Shown here one piece after another: positions 37,353 to 46,554 of a stretch of DNA of 64,000 bases (position 1 is its first letter; each line of letters opens with the position of its first letter). Source of the DNA: Sporomusa termitida (lineage in GTDB: Bacteria > Bacillota > Negativicutes > Sporomusales > Sporomusaceae); NCBI RefSeq assembly GCF_007641255.1, contig NZ_CP036259.1, positions 930,001 to 994,000 on the forward strand. Direction: 5' to 3'. Both the position numbers and the translations under genes were made by a program. The notes beneath the pieces are model-generated. The model did not search any database, had not been told where the DNA came from, and worked only from the letters and a program-made list of their open reading frames with translations.

Positions 37353-38812
37353 TAGCTTATTTCCCTGCCGCATATCCAGATGAGCTACTTTATAGCCAGT
37401 TGGCACGATACTACACGAAATCAGGATACATGGCCTACACCTTTGCTGCCGAAGAACTGTTTGCATCAAAGTCTGTACGCCCAGATATGGATTTTATCAA
37501 TAGTTACACTCCTGCCGCAGTACAGGCCATAACAAGGAATATATCCATGGAAGCAGTCATTGAAAAACATACCATGTTCCCTTGCTATGGGCGGTTTTTG
37601 CCGAGGGAACGCAGACAAAAAGCATTTCAGTCATTGGTATCTATGATGGGAAATTACTATAATCTCTTGCCGATACCTCAAAGCAAGAATGGCCAAGTTC
37701 GCTGTTTGCGCTACTGTCCGGCTTGTGCAGCTAATGACAGAGAACAATATGGAGAAGCATATTGGCATCGGATTTATCAGCTAATAGGGATTCATGTTTG
37801 CCCGGTTCATCGGTGTTACTTGATGGATAGCAGTGTGATGATCAGTGGGAAGGCTACGCCCTCTTTAAAAACAGCAGAGGAAATAATACCACAATCGGAA
37901 TCATGCGTATTTGCGGATAACGAAATTGAAATCCGCGTAGTCGCTTATATGGCAGAGGTTTTTCAGGCTGATGTTGACATGGATTCATGTGTTACGGTTG
38001 GTGATTTTCTTCATTCTCAAATGGCTAATACCCAATATCGGTCTGTACGTGGAGAGCAGCGTAATATTGCACTCTTTCATGCGGATTTTACAGAGTATTA
38101 TAGGGATTTGTCCCAAAACTGGTTTACGGAGTTATGGCAGACACAGAAGGTGTTGACGAATGATAGAGTGAACTTCTATGAAATCTGTCTCATGGCTATG
38201 TTTCTTGGTATTACCGCTGATGAACTGGTACATATGGAACTGCCGGAGAAAACACAACAACAGCTTTTTGATGAAGAGGTTTACAGACTTCATGAACAGG
38301 GTTTGAAGTATCCAGCTATTGCGAAAGCTCTCAGTGCACCATATGCGACTGTTAAGGCTATCGGTGAACGGAGGTATGGAACTTATCATAAGCCACCTAA
38401 AGCGTCACTTAAAAGCGGCGCAAAGCCTCAAAACTGGAATCAGATTGATGAGAATACACTACCACTTGTAAAAGAAGCTATCAGCCAGCTACAGGGTGAT
38501 GGAACAACCAGACCTAAAAAGATTACTACTGTTGCTGTTGAAAAAATCTTGCATCTTTCCAGCAAAAAAATATCTCTTCATCTGCCAAAATGCCTCGCTG
38601 AGATACAGCGGCATAAAGAATTACAGGAACAATATTGGGCTAGGGAAGTAGCTTGGGCTGCACGTCAGGTAGAAGATAGTGGTGTCACTTTGACGTGGCG
38701 CAAAGTACGGGATTTAACGAATATGCGTCGTAGAGATTTTGAAGTCTGTCTGCCGTATATTCCTGATTACGCAGATGGTGAGTTTGCTGAGCAGATACTA
38801 CACCTGCTGTGA
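37349..38812 (+). CDS. tnsD: TniQ/TnsD-family target selector
   Basis: 487 residues, TnsD-sized. The N-terminal TniQ domain (PAAYPDELLYSQLARYY) contains the zinc site CPAC (123-126) with CPVH (151-154). The C-terminal half (EEVYRLHEQGLKYPAIAKAL; WRKVRDLTNMRRRDFEVCLPY) holds two helix-turn-helix-like segments that probably read a specific attachment site. Given its position, the guaA 3' end is the obvious candidate site (inference). It is the last gene of the transposition operon. Confidence 0.87.
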   Translation: MIAYFPAAYPDELLYSQLARYYTKSGYMAYTFAAEELFASKSVRPDMDFINSYTPAAVQAITRNISMEAVIEKHTMFPCYGRFLPRERRQKAFQSLVSMMGNYYNLLPIPQSKNGQVRCLRYCPACAANDREQYGEAYWHRIYQLIGIHVCPVHRCYLMDSSVMISGKATPSLKTAEEIIPQSESCVFADNEIEIRVVAYMAEVFQADVDMDSCVTVGDFLHSQMANTQYRSVRGEQRNIALFHADFTEYYRDLSQNWFTELWQTQKVLTNDRVNFYEICLMAMFLGITADELVHMELPEKTQQQLFDEEVYRLHEQGLKYPAIAKALSAPYATVKAIGERRYGTYHKPPKASLKSGAKPQNWNQIDENTLPLVKEAISQLQGDGTTRPKKITTVAVEKILHLSSKKISLHLPKCLAEIQRHKELQEQYWAREVAWAARQVEDSGVTLTWRKVRDLTNMRRRDFEVCLPYIPDYADGEFAEQILHLL

Positions 38813-39243
38813 ATTAGTCAATAGTGGTGAGCGGTGAACGAATTGAGAAGATTATAAGTTTTTGAAGTATTTTATTCTCTCTTTTGGCGTTGTTTGTGGA
38901 GGCTCTAATTCTATGGTAAAATAAGCTAAACTATCGTAAGAAGACAAGACCAAAACTTTAAATGGAATAAATTTGTAAACAGGTTTTTTATGAGAGAATT
39001 TTCTTTAAAATCGCAAAAGAGGCTATAGCTTGGGTGTGTAGAACCAGGAAAAATCTCTTTGAATCTAGAGTAATAATTGATTGGTATTTTTGTAAGCGTG
39101 AGGATTTGGCATATCGTAAGAAGGACGGCTTTGAAATGATGAATAATGGATGCAAGATCCTTATATTGCGTACCAAGGTAGCTGGTTATAGAGATGATTT
39201 CTAATTGATTGTTCGGACATAAAATGTATTGGAGGATTGAATA
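38813..39243. other. Intergenic region between transposition genes and the DarT operon
   Basis: 431 AT-rich bases. An ATCGTAAGAAG repeat occurs at 38932 and 39112. A minus-strand reading (38926-39303) overlaps the helicase start and has no ribosome site. GGAGG (39232-39236) serves the helicase gene. Confidence 0.4.
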
Positions 39244-40656
39244 ATGGTTATCACTCCTAGAGGAAAGCAGGAAGAGGTTATGGCTCTTCCTGCAAAAGGA
39301 CATATCGTTGTTTTAGGGACTGCTGGTAGCGGCAAAACGACCATTGCTTTGCTGCGCGCTCATCATCTTGCCAATATTCCAAATGGTGGGAAAGTCCTGC
39401 TCGTCACATTTAATGGTGCTTTAGTTGAATATATGCGTGGGGTAAGTAGTTCTCGGTCGACAAAGCTTGTAGTAGAAAATTATCACAAATTCGCCCGTGG
39501 CTATTTATATAGTCGCGGGAAAATGCCATCATGGAATGGAATTCTGGGTCCCGAAGAAAAAGCGTACTATATAAAACAAGCCGTGGAACTTTTGAAAATA
39601 AACTACCCGAAAGAGTCAACTTTTAATCGCCCCAAGGAGTTTTTTATCGAAGAGATTACCTTTATAGAAAAATTTGGATTTGCTAACCTCGTTGAATATA
39701 GTGAAGCTGAGCGTATCGGTCGTGCCTCCTCCAATATTAAGCGCGAAAATCGAAAATGGATTTTTGCGGTATACGAAAAGTACATAGAACTTCGCGAAGC
39801 CGCTGGTCGGAAGTATGATTGGGATGACATGGCGTTCTACGTCTTCAACGAGTTGCAGGATGATGTTGGCGAACGTAGATACACTCATATCATTGTAGAC
39901 GAGGGGCAGGACTTCTCGCCTATGATGATTAAATCATTGGTAGAGGCAGTAGCTGATGGTGGCTCTTTTACTTTCTTTGGGGATGTGGCACAGCAAATTT
40001 ATGGCAGTCGTTTGTCTTGGCGTGATTCAGGTGTGAATGCAAACAAGATATGGAGATTTAATGTGAATTATCGCAATCCTGCGACTATCACGACATTTGC
40101 GAAAGCCGTAACTCAAAATGAATACTGGCGGCAAGATGGAGATATGGTCGAGGCAACTGCTCAGATTGCTGAAGGGCCAAAGCCTATACTTGTGAAGTTC
40201 TCTGACAAGAAACGTGAGGTGGCTTGGGTCGTTGAACGGGCAATTGCTACAGGAAAGACAGCATCTACTGTAATTATCTGTAGAAATAGAACTGATATTG
40301 ATACCTTATTACTTGCTCTAAAAAACAAGGGCTGTGCTGCAATTGAGATTAACAAGGACACTCCTGGTTTTGCTCATTTGAAGAAGTTATATATTACAAC
40401 CTATCATTCTGCAAAGGGGTTGGAATTCGACAATGTGTTTATTCCATATCTGACTGAGGAAAAATTCCCTGACCCTGATATCGTTTCAGGCGCGGTTTCC
40501 AATGAAGATGCGTATGCAGATGAGATAAAACTTCTTTACGTTGCTGCAACCCGATCTAAATATGGACTTTATATGACTTACAGTGGCGCATTGTCACCGT
40601 TGTTTCCAGAGGATTCTGACAGCTACGATTTCCATGATGAGGAGGAAGTGATATGA
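39244..40656 (+). CDS. Compact UvrD-like superfamily 1 helicase (DarT-operon gene 1)
   Basis: 470 residues. SF1 motifs in order: GTAGSGKTT (25-33), VTFNGALVEYMR (Ia), DEGQDFS (219-225), FFGDVAQQIYG (III), NVNYRN (IV), TTYHSAKGLEFDNVFIP (V) and LYVAATRSK (VI). At 470 residues it lacks the large 2B insertion of UvrD/Rep, so it may be a DNA-dependent ATPase or sensor rather than a processive helicase. Its stop overlaps the DarT-like start by four bases (ATGA), so translation is coupled. It could repair or unwind ADP-ribosylated DNA or sense invading replication (inference). Confidence 0.87.
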   Translation: MVITPRGKQEEVMALPAKGHIVVLGTAGSGKTTIALLRAHHLANIPNGGKVLLVTFNGALVEYMRGVSSSRSTKLVVENYHKFARGYLYSRGKMPSWNGILGPEEKAYYIKQAVELLKINYPKESTFNRPKEFFIEEITFIEKFGFANLVEYSEAERIGRASSNIKRENRKWIFAVYEKYIELREAAGRKYDWDDMAFYVFNELQDDVGERRYTHIIVDEGQDFSPMMIKSLVEAVADGGSFTFFGDVAQQIYGSRLSWRDSGVNANKIWRFNVNYRNPATITTFAKAVTQNEYWRQDGDMVEATAQIAEGPKPILVKFSDKKREVAWVVERAIATGKTASTVIICRNRTDIDTLLLALKNKGCAAIEINKDTPGFAHLKKLYITTYHSAKGLEFDNVFIPYLTEEKFPDPDIVSGAVSNEDAYADEIKLLYVAATRSKYGLYMTYSGALSPLFPEDSDSYDFHDEEEVI

Positions 40657-41333
40657 GTGCATATGATATTTTGACGGCACGCAGAGTCACTCGTTTATGC
40701 CACTTTACGAAACTTCAGAGTCTAACGCATATCATCACTTCTGCGAATGGTGTTTTGGCGAGCAGTTCAATACGCCAAGATACAAAAACCGTGAACGACA
40801 CTGTTCGTTATGACGGCGAATTAGATTTTGTGTGCTGCTCCGTGCAATACCCAAACTCGTGGTTCTTAAAAACGGCTATGCAGAATAATCCGGATAAAAT
40901 TTTTAAAGATTGGGTTGTTCTATATGTCGACTTGAGCATACTAAAATATAAAAACGCAAAATTCTGTCCTTGCAATGCGAGCAAATCATGTGGAGCTTAT
41001 ATAAATGAAAACATGGATAACATCGACTCTATTTTCGCTACTTCTGTTTCCACTTTTGCTTATTCAAGGCCACTGAAGATGCTATCTTCCTGTCCGACAA
41101 ATGGGCAAGCGGAAATATTGATAGAAAATAGTATACCGCGAGAATATATCACCGGCATCGCTGTTGGAAATGAGGAAGTTGCAAAGCGAGTCTATGCAAT
41201 ACTGAAAATGTATGATGTGGGGCATATCTCCCTTTACATCGCTCCAGATGTGTTAACTCCGAATTGGAGCAGTATGATTAGGAATGGTTGTCGACCAGAC
41301 GAGATTCAGTGCGACTGGTCAGAGGAGGAGTAA
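40653..41333 (+). CDS. darT: DarT-like DNA ADP-ribosyltransferase (DUF4433)
   Basis: 226 residues. The DarT signatures are LCHFTKLQSLTHII at the N-terminus (NAD site, HFT 17-19) and NGQAEILIENSIPREYITGI (150-169), with the catalytic Glu at about 154. DarT enzymes attach ADP-ribose from NAD+ to thymidine or guanosine in single-stranded DNA, which blocks replication of host or phage DNA. A Cys cluster (CPCNASKSC) in the variable loop is unusual. The gene sits between a helicase and an ADP-ribosylglycohydrolase, in place of the usual macrodomain antitoxin DarG. Confidence 0.82.
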   Translation: MSAYDILTARRVTRLCHFTKLQSLTHIITSANGVLASSSIRQDTKTVNDTVRYDGELDFVCCSVQYPNSWFLKTAMQNNPDKIFKDWVVLYVDLSILKYKNAKFCPCNASKSCGAYINENMDNIDSIFATSVSTFAYSRPLKMLSSCPTNGQAEILIENSIPREYITGIAVGNEEVAKRVYAILKMYDVGHISLYIAPDVLTPNWSSMIRNGCRPDEIQCDWSEEE

Positions 41334-41336
41334 ACT

Positions 41337-42995
41337 ATGTCTACGGTAATACCAACTAAAATAGAAAAATGTAAAGGAGCAATGCTGACCACCGCAATTG
41401 GTGACGCTCTGGGATGGCCTAATGAGCCGCGCTCTAAAAACAGGGCGAAAAATCCAAAGGTCGTCGACTACTTTGTTGAGTGGACGCGTAGTTCTAATAG
41501 TCCACGTTGGCATGATGAGAAGATTCTACCCGGTGAGTATAGCGATGATACTCAGTTGACGCTGTCTGTGGCACGAAGCATCATTGCAGGCGACTGGGAG
41601 AAGTTTCTCGCTGAAAAGGAACTTCCATTCTGGTTGAATTATGAGCGCGGCGGCGGTAGTGCTTTATTGAAAGCTGCCAAGTCCTATAAAGAGGGATTTT
41701 TTCTGTGGCAAACTAACCATACTCGCGGCTACTTTAATGCAGGCGGTAACGGTGCGACAATGCGTATTCTACCACATGTCATTGCGTCAGCGAAAACGCC
41801 CAATACCACTAAGCTAATGATGGATGTCATTAAGGATACACTTATAACTCATGGCCATCCACGCGCATTTTTAGGTGCAACTTGCTATGCATATGCACTG
41901 GATTATCTTTTGAGGAAAGAGACGGTTCTGGAATATGGAGAACTCGTTACTGCCGTAATTGATGGTCAAAATGACTGGGGCGCGAACCTTAATCCTGATA
42001 TTTTTGGAAATTGGCTTAGCATTACCCAACAACATTGTGAATATGATTTTTTTGCGGAATGGGAAAACACCCGTGCCCGTATGGTAAGGCAACTTGAGTT
42101 TATAAGGGTTTCGCTAAAGAAGGGATTAATCCTTGACGATACAAAAGTACTGACTGATTTAGAGTGTTTTGGAAAGGCAAACGGCGCTGGAGATGTTGCT
42201 GCTTTAGCTGCCATCTATTTGGCGTCAAGATATGCCAATAATCCATCTCTCGGGATTAAAATTCCGGCGTTTTCGTTTGGTGCAGATACAGACACAATTG
42301 CCTCTATAACTGGTGGATTATTGGGGATGCTTAGTGGCACGAATTGGATTCCATCAGAATGGAAAGTAGTTCAGGATTATGATTGCCTTATCCAAATGAC
42401 AGAGTTGCTTTTAGCAGATAACAAAAAAGAAGCTACCAAGGAGGAGGTTGCAGAAGCGAAAGCACAAAACAATCAATGGATAACTACACCTATTGGTAAG
42501 ATGAGGTTTATTGATTCAAAAAGCGTTCCAAATGGTAAGCACGGCATCGTGATAATCGAAAAGTGGCAAACTATGCTTGGACAAACCTTATACACAAAGG
42601 CGTTTCAGGCTAATGAGATACAATCACAGTCTCGCCACCTTGACGGTCAGATACAGATGTACCAACAGCCTACTATTTTCGATGATATGGCTTCACAGAC
42701 GCAGGTCAAATACGGTACGAAGCCAGCAGTATTACCTCAGGTAGCTCAGCATGAACAACAGAGTGTTACTGTACAAAAACAGTCACGGCAATTTGTCCTG
42801 ACTTCGATGGCTATAGATGATTTACTTGGAAATCCAAAATTCAAAACGAATATTACCATCGGTAAAGTGTTGAAAATTATTAGGAGTTTGATAGATGGTA
42901 AAAAAACGAGTGCAGCTATTGCAAAGCAGTTTAATGTTGAGCAAGCAGTTGTCGAACAAATAGACAAATATGTACTATATACTGATCAAACATAA
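41337..42995 (+). CDS. ADP-ribosylglycohydrolase (DraG/ARH-type) with extra C-terminal region
   Basis: 552 residues, starting four bases after the DarT stop. The N-terminal 340 residues are an ADP-ribosyl-glycohydrolase: AMLTTAIGDALGWP, GEYSDDTQLTL (SDDT 69-72), NAGGNGATMR and SFGADTDTIASITGG (DTDT 317-320), all metal-binding motifs intact. It should remove ADP-ribose, presumably that added by the neighbouring DarT (inference). The C-terminal 200 residues include a beta-rich section (IGKMRFID) and a helix-turn-helix-like end (SAAIAKQFNVEQAVVEQIDKY), perhaps for DNA or autoregulation. Confidence 0.87.
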   Translation: MSTVIPTKIEKCKGAMLTTAIGDALGWPNEPRSKNRAKNPKVVDYFVEWTRSSNSPRWHDEKILPGEYSDDTQLTLSVARSIIAGDWEKFLAEKELPFWLNYERGGGSALLKAAKSYKEGFFLWQTNHTRGYFNAGGNGATMRILPHVIASAKTPNTTKLMMDVIKDTLITHGHPRAFLGATCYAYALDYLLRKETVLEYGELVTAVIDGQNDWGANLNPDIFGNWLSITQQHCEYDFFAEWENTRARMVRQLEFIRVSLKKGLILDDTKVLTDLECFGKANGAGDVAALAAIYLASRYANNPSLGIKIPAFSFGADTDTIASITGGLLGMLSGTNWIPSEWKVVQDYDCLIQMTELLLADNKKEATKEEVAEAKAQNNQWITTPIGKMRFIDSKSVPNGKHGIVIIEKWQTMLGQTLYTKAFQANEIQSQSRHLDGQIQMYQQPTIFDDMASQTQVKYGTKPAVLPQVAQHEQQSVTVQKQSRQFVLTSMAIDDLLGNPKFKTNITIGKVLKIIRSLIDGKKTSAAIAKQFNVEQAVVEQIDKYVLYTDQT

Positions 42996-43251
42996 GAGTG
43001 CTATTAAAATCCCGCTATGTTTATAATCGTTACTGCACTACAGGAGCAGGCGGCGTCCTAAAATCTTGATAGTTTATGACTAACCATCTGTAAACGGGGG
43101 CAAGAGGCTGGAATTTTGGGATAGACCAGAAAAACGGCATTACCCTTACTCCGCTCTGCCGACATTGGACGCAAAACCAGCTTGAAACGTAAAATGTTCA
43201 TTGCTGCTCTTGATGTTTCTTCTTTGGAAATAATTTTATTCCCATTAAAGT

Positions 43252-43505
43252 AAGTGCTTTTGCCGTGTCCAAATATAAACTTTATTGTCAACAATCAATT
43301 TATGCACAGCAACAGCGAGTTTTGCCAGTTCTTTTTGCAGTTCATTTATAGATGTAATCGTTTTTCGCTTTTTTTGCCGCCAAGCAACAACTGGTTATCT
43401 TTAGAAATAATAATTTCTCTGTCAATGAAACTGAAATTAGTTATGACAGGCTCGCCGGTTATTAACGAATAACCGAGAAGAGTTCCGTTTTTGTCTCTGA
43501 GAGGG
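43252..43505 (-). pseudogene. Unidentified frameshifted remnant
   Basis: On the minus strand one frame reads RDKNGTLLGYSLITGEPVIT and continues FSFIDREIIISKDNQLLLGGKK. It shifts within an A-rich run near 43375 into TITSINELQKELAKLAVAVH and ends before 43252. No start codon was found. The family is unrecognised. The surrounding 43000-43740 is otherwise without supported genes. Confidence 0.4.
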
Positions 43506-43745
43506 TGAAGATGGTCGTCAAGGAATATTCATACGGATTCCCTTTCTCGTAAAGTATTATCAGCAAGCCAGAAATAGCACACATTAAAATTTATCATTGA
43601 GAATGAAAAATAGTTTGCAATAAATAAAGTCGTATCTTAGGCATTTTCAACCATATATTCTAAGCTTGATATACAATTACAATACAAAATAAATCCCCTG
43701 CTGTAACGGCAGCGAGGATTTATTTTATTTCAGGAGGTTTAGAAA

Positions 43746-43862
43746 ATGGTCATTATAGGACGACATATCAACCGCAACACTACCAATCCGCTCTTGGAAT
43801 ATCTGCTCAACGACAACGGCGATACAATGGAGTTTATCAATGAGGATGCAGCACTAAGGTAG
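43746..43862 (+). pseudogene. 38-codon fragment of an ICE/plasmid small protein
   Basis: Starting after AGGAGG (43733-43738), MVIIGRHINRNTTNPLEYLL-like sequence (here NPLLEYLLNDNGDTMEF) stops at TAG 43860-43862. Short proteins beginning IVIGRHINGI occur in conjugative elements and usually run longer, so this copy looks truncated. Recognition is tentative. Confidence 0.4.
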
Positions 43863-43885
43863 TTTTGAAATAAAAGGCTATACGG

Positions 43886-44089
43886 ATGATAAGATTTACT
43901 GTAGACAGGCAACACCCGGAGACGCTGCTTGCAGAAGATTATGCCAACGGCGAGTATGACGATTGTCCGGTGTGCGGCAGGATGTTCGCATGTTACGGAA
44001 AAGCAGCGTGCCCAAATTATCATGCTCCGTATAGTAGGGAACTTATAAAAACAAATAAAGACACCAACTCAAAACCCTTTCCCATTTAA
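43886..44089 (+). CDS. Small Cys-rich hypothetical protein
   Basis: 67 residues. A CPVC...C...C arrangement (DDCPVCGRMFACYGKAACPNYH) suggests one zinc-binding finger. The ribosome site is weak (AAAAGG). A terminator overlaps its last codons. Likely a mobile-element gene of unknown function. Confidence 0.45.
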   Translation: MIRFTVDRQHPETLLAEDYANGEYDDCPVCGRMFACYGKAACPNYHAPYSRELIKTNKDTNSKPFPI

Positions 44090-44106
44090 TCGGGAAAGGG
44101 TTTTTC
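44072..44106 (+). terminator. Strong terminator hairpin
   Basis: AAACCCTTTCCC (44072-44083) and GGGAAAGGGTTT (44092-44103) form a 12-bp stem with an eight-base loop, followed by TT. Confidence 0.82.
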
Positions 44107-44401
44107 CTTATTGTCAGTAACAAAGGTTCCGTTTTCAGAAGAATAAACAGCTCCCTATTCCGGTCCTAAAAAGGAAACGTTTTATGGAGCTTAAAAAATG
44201 CTTATTTGGGATTGGACTTAAGGGGTTTCTACTTGTTTCAAAAACAAATATCCGCTTCTAAAAAATTAAAAAGGTCATTTATACGGGAAAAAAAAAGAAA
44301 CTTCGAGCGGAGAATGTAGCGGTTCCTAAAAAGTACCTTTATGCGAATGGATTTAAGGAAATAAGCACTGCTATACTTTTAATGCGTAGGGAGGGGATAT
44401 T
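44107..44401. other. Non-coding stretch
   Basis: About 295 bases with no supported gene. Short repeats of TTCCTAAAAA/TCCTAAAAAG occur at about 44164 and 44322. GGGAGGGG precedes the next start. Confidence 0.4.
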
Positions 44402-44734
44402 ATGATTAGCATTGATTTAGATAATAAAAATGAAGAAACTGTCTATAAGGCATTCAGTGTTGATGGCAATGAATCCGAAGCTTTAAATGACAGCTACTTA
44501 GAACTTTACGAGCTTATCGGTCGTGATGCTATGCTTAAATTGTTCAAATATTTCCGTGGTGATAAAATTGATTGCCCTATGAGGTTATATCGCCCTGATT
44601 TTATAGCAGAGTTAGTAAATCAAACAACAGATAGACGTGAACGCGCTAAGATAGCCAGAGCCGGCGGATATACCATAAAGTTTATAGAAGGCGTACTGGG
44701 CAAACGCAGAAAAGAAAACGAGTCTGAGGAATAA
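44402..44734 (+). CDS. Mor-like HTH protein
   Basis: 110 residues, with GGGAGGGG upstream. LYELIGRDAMLKLFKYFRGD, followed by IDCPMRLYRPDFIAELV and the C-terminal helices, resembles the Mor/C transcription-activator fold that Mu-like phages and related small Firmicute proteins carry. A regulatory role is inference. Confidence 0.5.
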   Translation: MISIDLDNKNEETVYKAFSVDGNESEALNDSYLELYELIGRDAMLKLFKYFRGDKIDCPMRLYRPDFIAELVNQTTDRRERAKIARAGGYTIKFIEGVLGKRRKENESEE

Positions 44735-44990
44735 AATCTTCTTTTCTGCTTATGACCGAATATTAACTTTAGAGTGGATTGAACCATGTTTTGCCATAAA
44801 TGAGGTAACAAATAAGGGCATGAGTATTCGTCCAAAGAGGGACCTTGAAAGCGATACCATATAAGTTGGCGTTGTTATTCGCGTAAGCGGTTACATAACA
44901 AACATAGTATAAAAAAGGAAGGAGAAGCAAAACATCACTAAAAGTGGACAAAATAGTACGTATTCAAATTTGAAAAGGGGCGAAAGAATA

Positions 44991-45707
44991 ATGAGAAAAA
45001 CAATTATACTTGCAATGGTTACGGTAATTATGTTGACAGCCAATATCGCATTAGCGGCACCGTTAACCGATTATTCAGCCGGAAAAACCGCTATTGATTT
45101 AACGTGGAGATCTTCTGATACTAAAACTAGTGGAACAGACGATGATGGAAGCTCCTGGGAAACATCGTTTGGTAAAAAACGTAATCTTGATTGGGGAATT
45201 ACAACAGGTCTAGGTAATAATTTTGCTATTCAATATAATGGGCTTAATGCGAAATCGAAAGACGCAGTTTCCTGGAGTGCTACTGATGAAACTGGTATCT
45301 CCAACCTAAAACTAAAAAACCAAGAACTTAATGTACTTTATAAATTAAATAAAAACCTATCCGTTTATACAGGCTTAGTTTCAGTTAAAGCACAGGAAAA
45401 TGCAACTATAACTTATACTGATGGAAGCCCTACTGAGAATGAAACCTATACTAGCAAAACTAAAAAGGCAATGCAATTTGGTTTTGTTGGTAGCACAAAG
45501 ATAGCTGATAAAACAACAGCATATGCTGCTGTTGGAGTTGCTTCTAACTTTACAAATTGGAAAGTTGGCCTATCGCAAGAGATTAGCCCTAACATTGATT
45601 TCAACGTAGACTATCGTGGAATCAAAGTGAAAGAATTAGAAGCTGACGGCGAAAAGTTTGATGCAAGCTCCAAAGGCTTTGGGTTTGGTGTAACTTATAA
45701 ATTTTAA
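44991..45707 (+). CDS. Outer-membrane beta-barrel-like protein
   Basis: 238 residues. The signal peptide (IILAMVTVIMLTANIALAA) is followed by alternating polar/hydrophobic strands (LDWGITTGLGNNFAIQYNGL; NVLYKLNKNLSVYTGLVSV; AYAAVGVASNFTNWKVGLSQ) and a C-terminal aromatic end (GFGFGVTYKF). This is the layout of an 8-10-stranded barrel assembled by BamA. It supports an outer membrane, as in Negativicutes. GGGGC precedes the start. It lies within the accessory region, so it may be cargo. Specific function unknown. Confidence 0.75.
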   Translation: MRKTIILAMVTVIMLTANIALAAPLTDYSAGKTAIDLTWRSSDTKTSGTDDDGSSWETSFGKKRNLDWGITTGLGNNFAIQYNGLNAKSKDAVSWSATDETGISNLKLKNQELNVLYKLNKNLSVYTGLVSVKAQENATITYTDGSPTENETYTSKTKKAMQFGFVGSTKIADKTTAYAAVGVASNFTNWKVGLSQEISPNIDFNVDYRGIKVKELEADGEKFDASSKGFGFGVTYKF

Positions 45708-45854
45708 AAAATCCAAGGCATGTTCTATTGCCTTGGGAGATTATAGGATTAAAAGCCTTTGGCGTTGGTTCTTTATCTTCTGTTATGGTTATTACTGTGA
45801 GTTCTGCTCTATATCGCAGCATCTAGACAGTTCCGCTAATAACGGGTGCAAAGT

Positions 45855-45885
45855 AAAGACAGTGCTGGCAGCACTGTCTTTTAGC
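45855..45885 (+). terminator. Strong terminator
   Basis: AAAGACAGTGCT (45855-45866), loop GGC, AGCACTGTCTTT (45870-45881). A weaker CCAAGGCA/TGCCTTGG hairpin lies at 45713-45736, directly after the barrel gene. Confidence 0.8.
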
Positions 45886-46077
45886 ATTATTTCATGTGAA
45901 TTTATGATTTGGGTGTAGTTGTAGAGAAGAGCTTTGAGTTTAAAAGCAGCAGCAAAAGACTATGAACAGAAGAATGGTTGCTTTGTTTTCAGTTTTCTGT
46001 TAACAACTAGAATGATTAGGTGTGTAATAAAAAATACAGGATTTTTATCATAAATGGAAGGAAGGTCGGTTGTTTAT

Positions 46078-46269
46078 ATGGGGCTTTTCAGTTCAGCACT
46101 TTCTGGCTCAGCCGGGCTCAAGAGAGAATATGAGAACATGAGTAATCAAGAACTTAAGCGCAAGTACAATGAGCTTAAGGAAAAGGCAGCATCTCCATCG
46201 GCAAATATAGTCGTAAAAGGGTCTTTTGCAGCAGTATGCCAGGTGCTAAAAGAACGCGGTCTAATTTAA
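46078..46269 (+). CDS. Small coiled-coil hypothetical protein
   Basis: 63 residues from ATG 46078; ATG 46054 (71 residues) is an alternative. The helix SNQELKRKYNELKEKAA may form a coiled coil. No family recognised. Codon usage resembles its neighbours and a GGAAGG lies upstream, but spacing is not ideal. Confidence 0.45.
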   Translation: MGLFSSALSGSAGLKREYENMSNQELKRKYNELKEKAASPSANIVVKGSFAAVCQVLKERGLI

Positions 46270-46554
46270 GGTTAACACACATGAATGAGAAGGGGACGTT
46301 CACTAATTGTCACTAACACATTGACAAATAAGGAATGTCCCTTTGTATCGTTTCTTTGTGAACCGCTTAAGTGTATCGCTAAAATTGGTGCGCCAATGCC
46401 CAAGGAACAAGTACAGTATACATCGTTATGTCTGGCTTTTCTACGGCTTACCAAGGTGGAATTTCATTTACCGGATTGGATTCTTCAATAGATGATTCCG
46501 TAAAATTTGGAAGCAATCCATCGGATTATATTAAATAGAAGGGGCAAGAAGAAT

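Larger units (their letters stand above)
33466..38812 (+). mobile_element. Tn7-like transposon, transposition module (right end not found)
   Basis: Four genes in the order tnsA-tnsB-tnsC-tniQ/tnsD, each overlapping the next by a few bases, start 485 bases after guaA. The Tn7-type end repeat at 33466 lies 6 bases from the guaA stop. The limits given are the minimum: everything to the right may be cargo, since no matching repeat was seen before base 64000. No Cas genes or CRISPR repeats accompany it, so targeting should be by the TnsD-like protein. Confidence 0.75.

Noticed and set aside
38926-39303. Minus-strand frame of 125 codons before the helicase gene
   Set aside because: It overlaps the helicase start, lacks a ribosome site and matches no family.
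46285-46491. Plus-strand frame of 68 codons
   Set aside because: Starts without a ribosome site and covers an imperfect GGGGAC/GTCCC hairpin; more likely non-coding.
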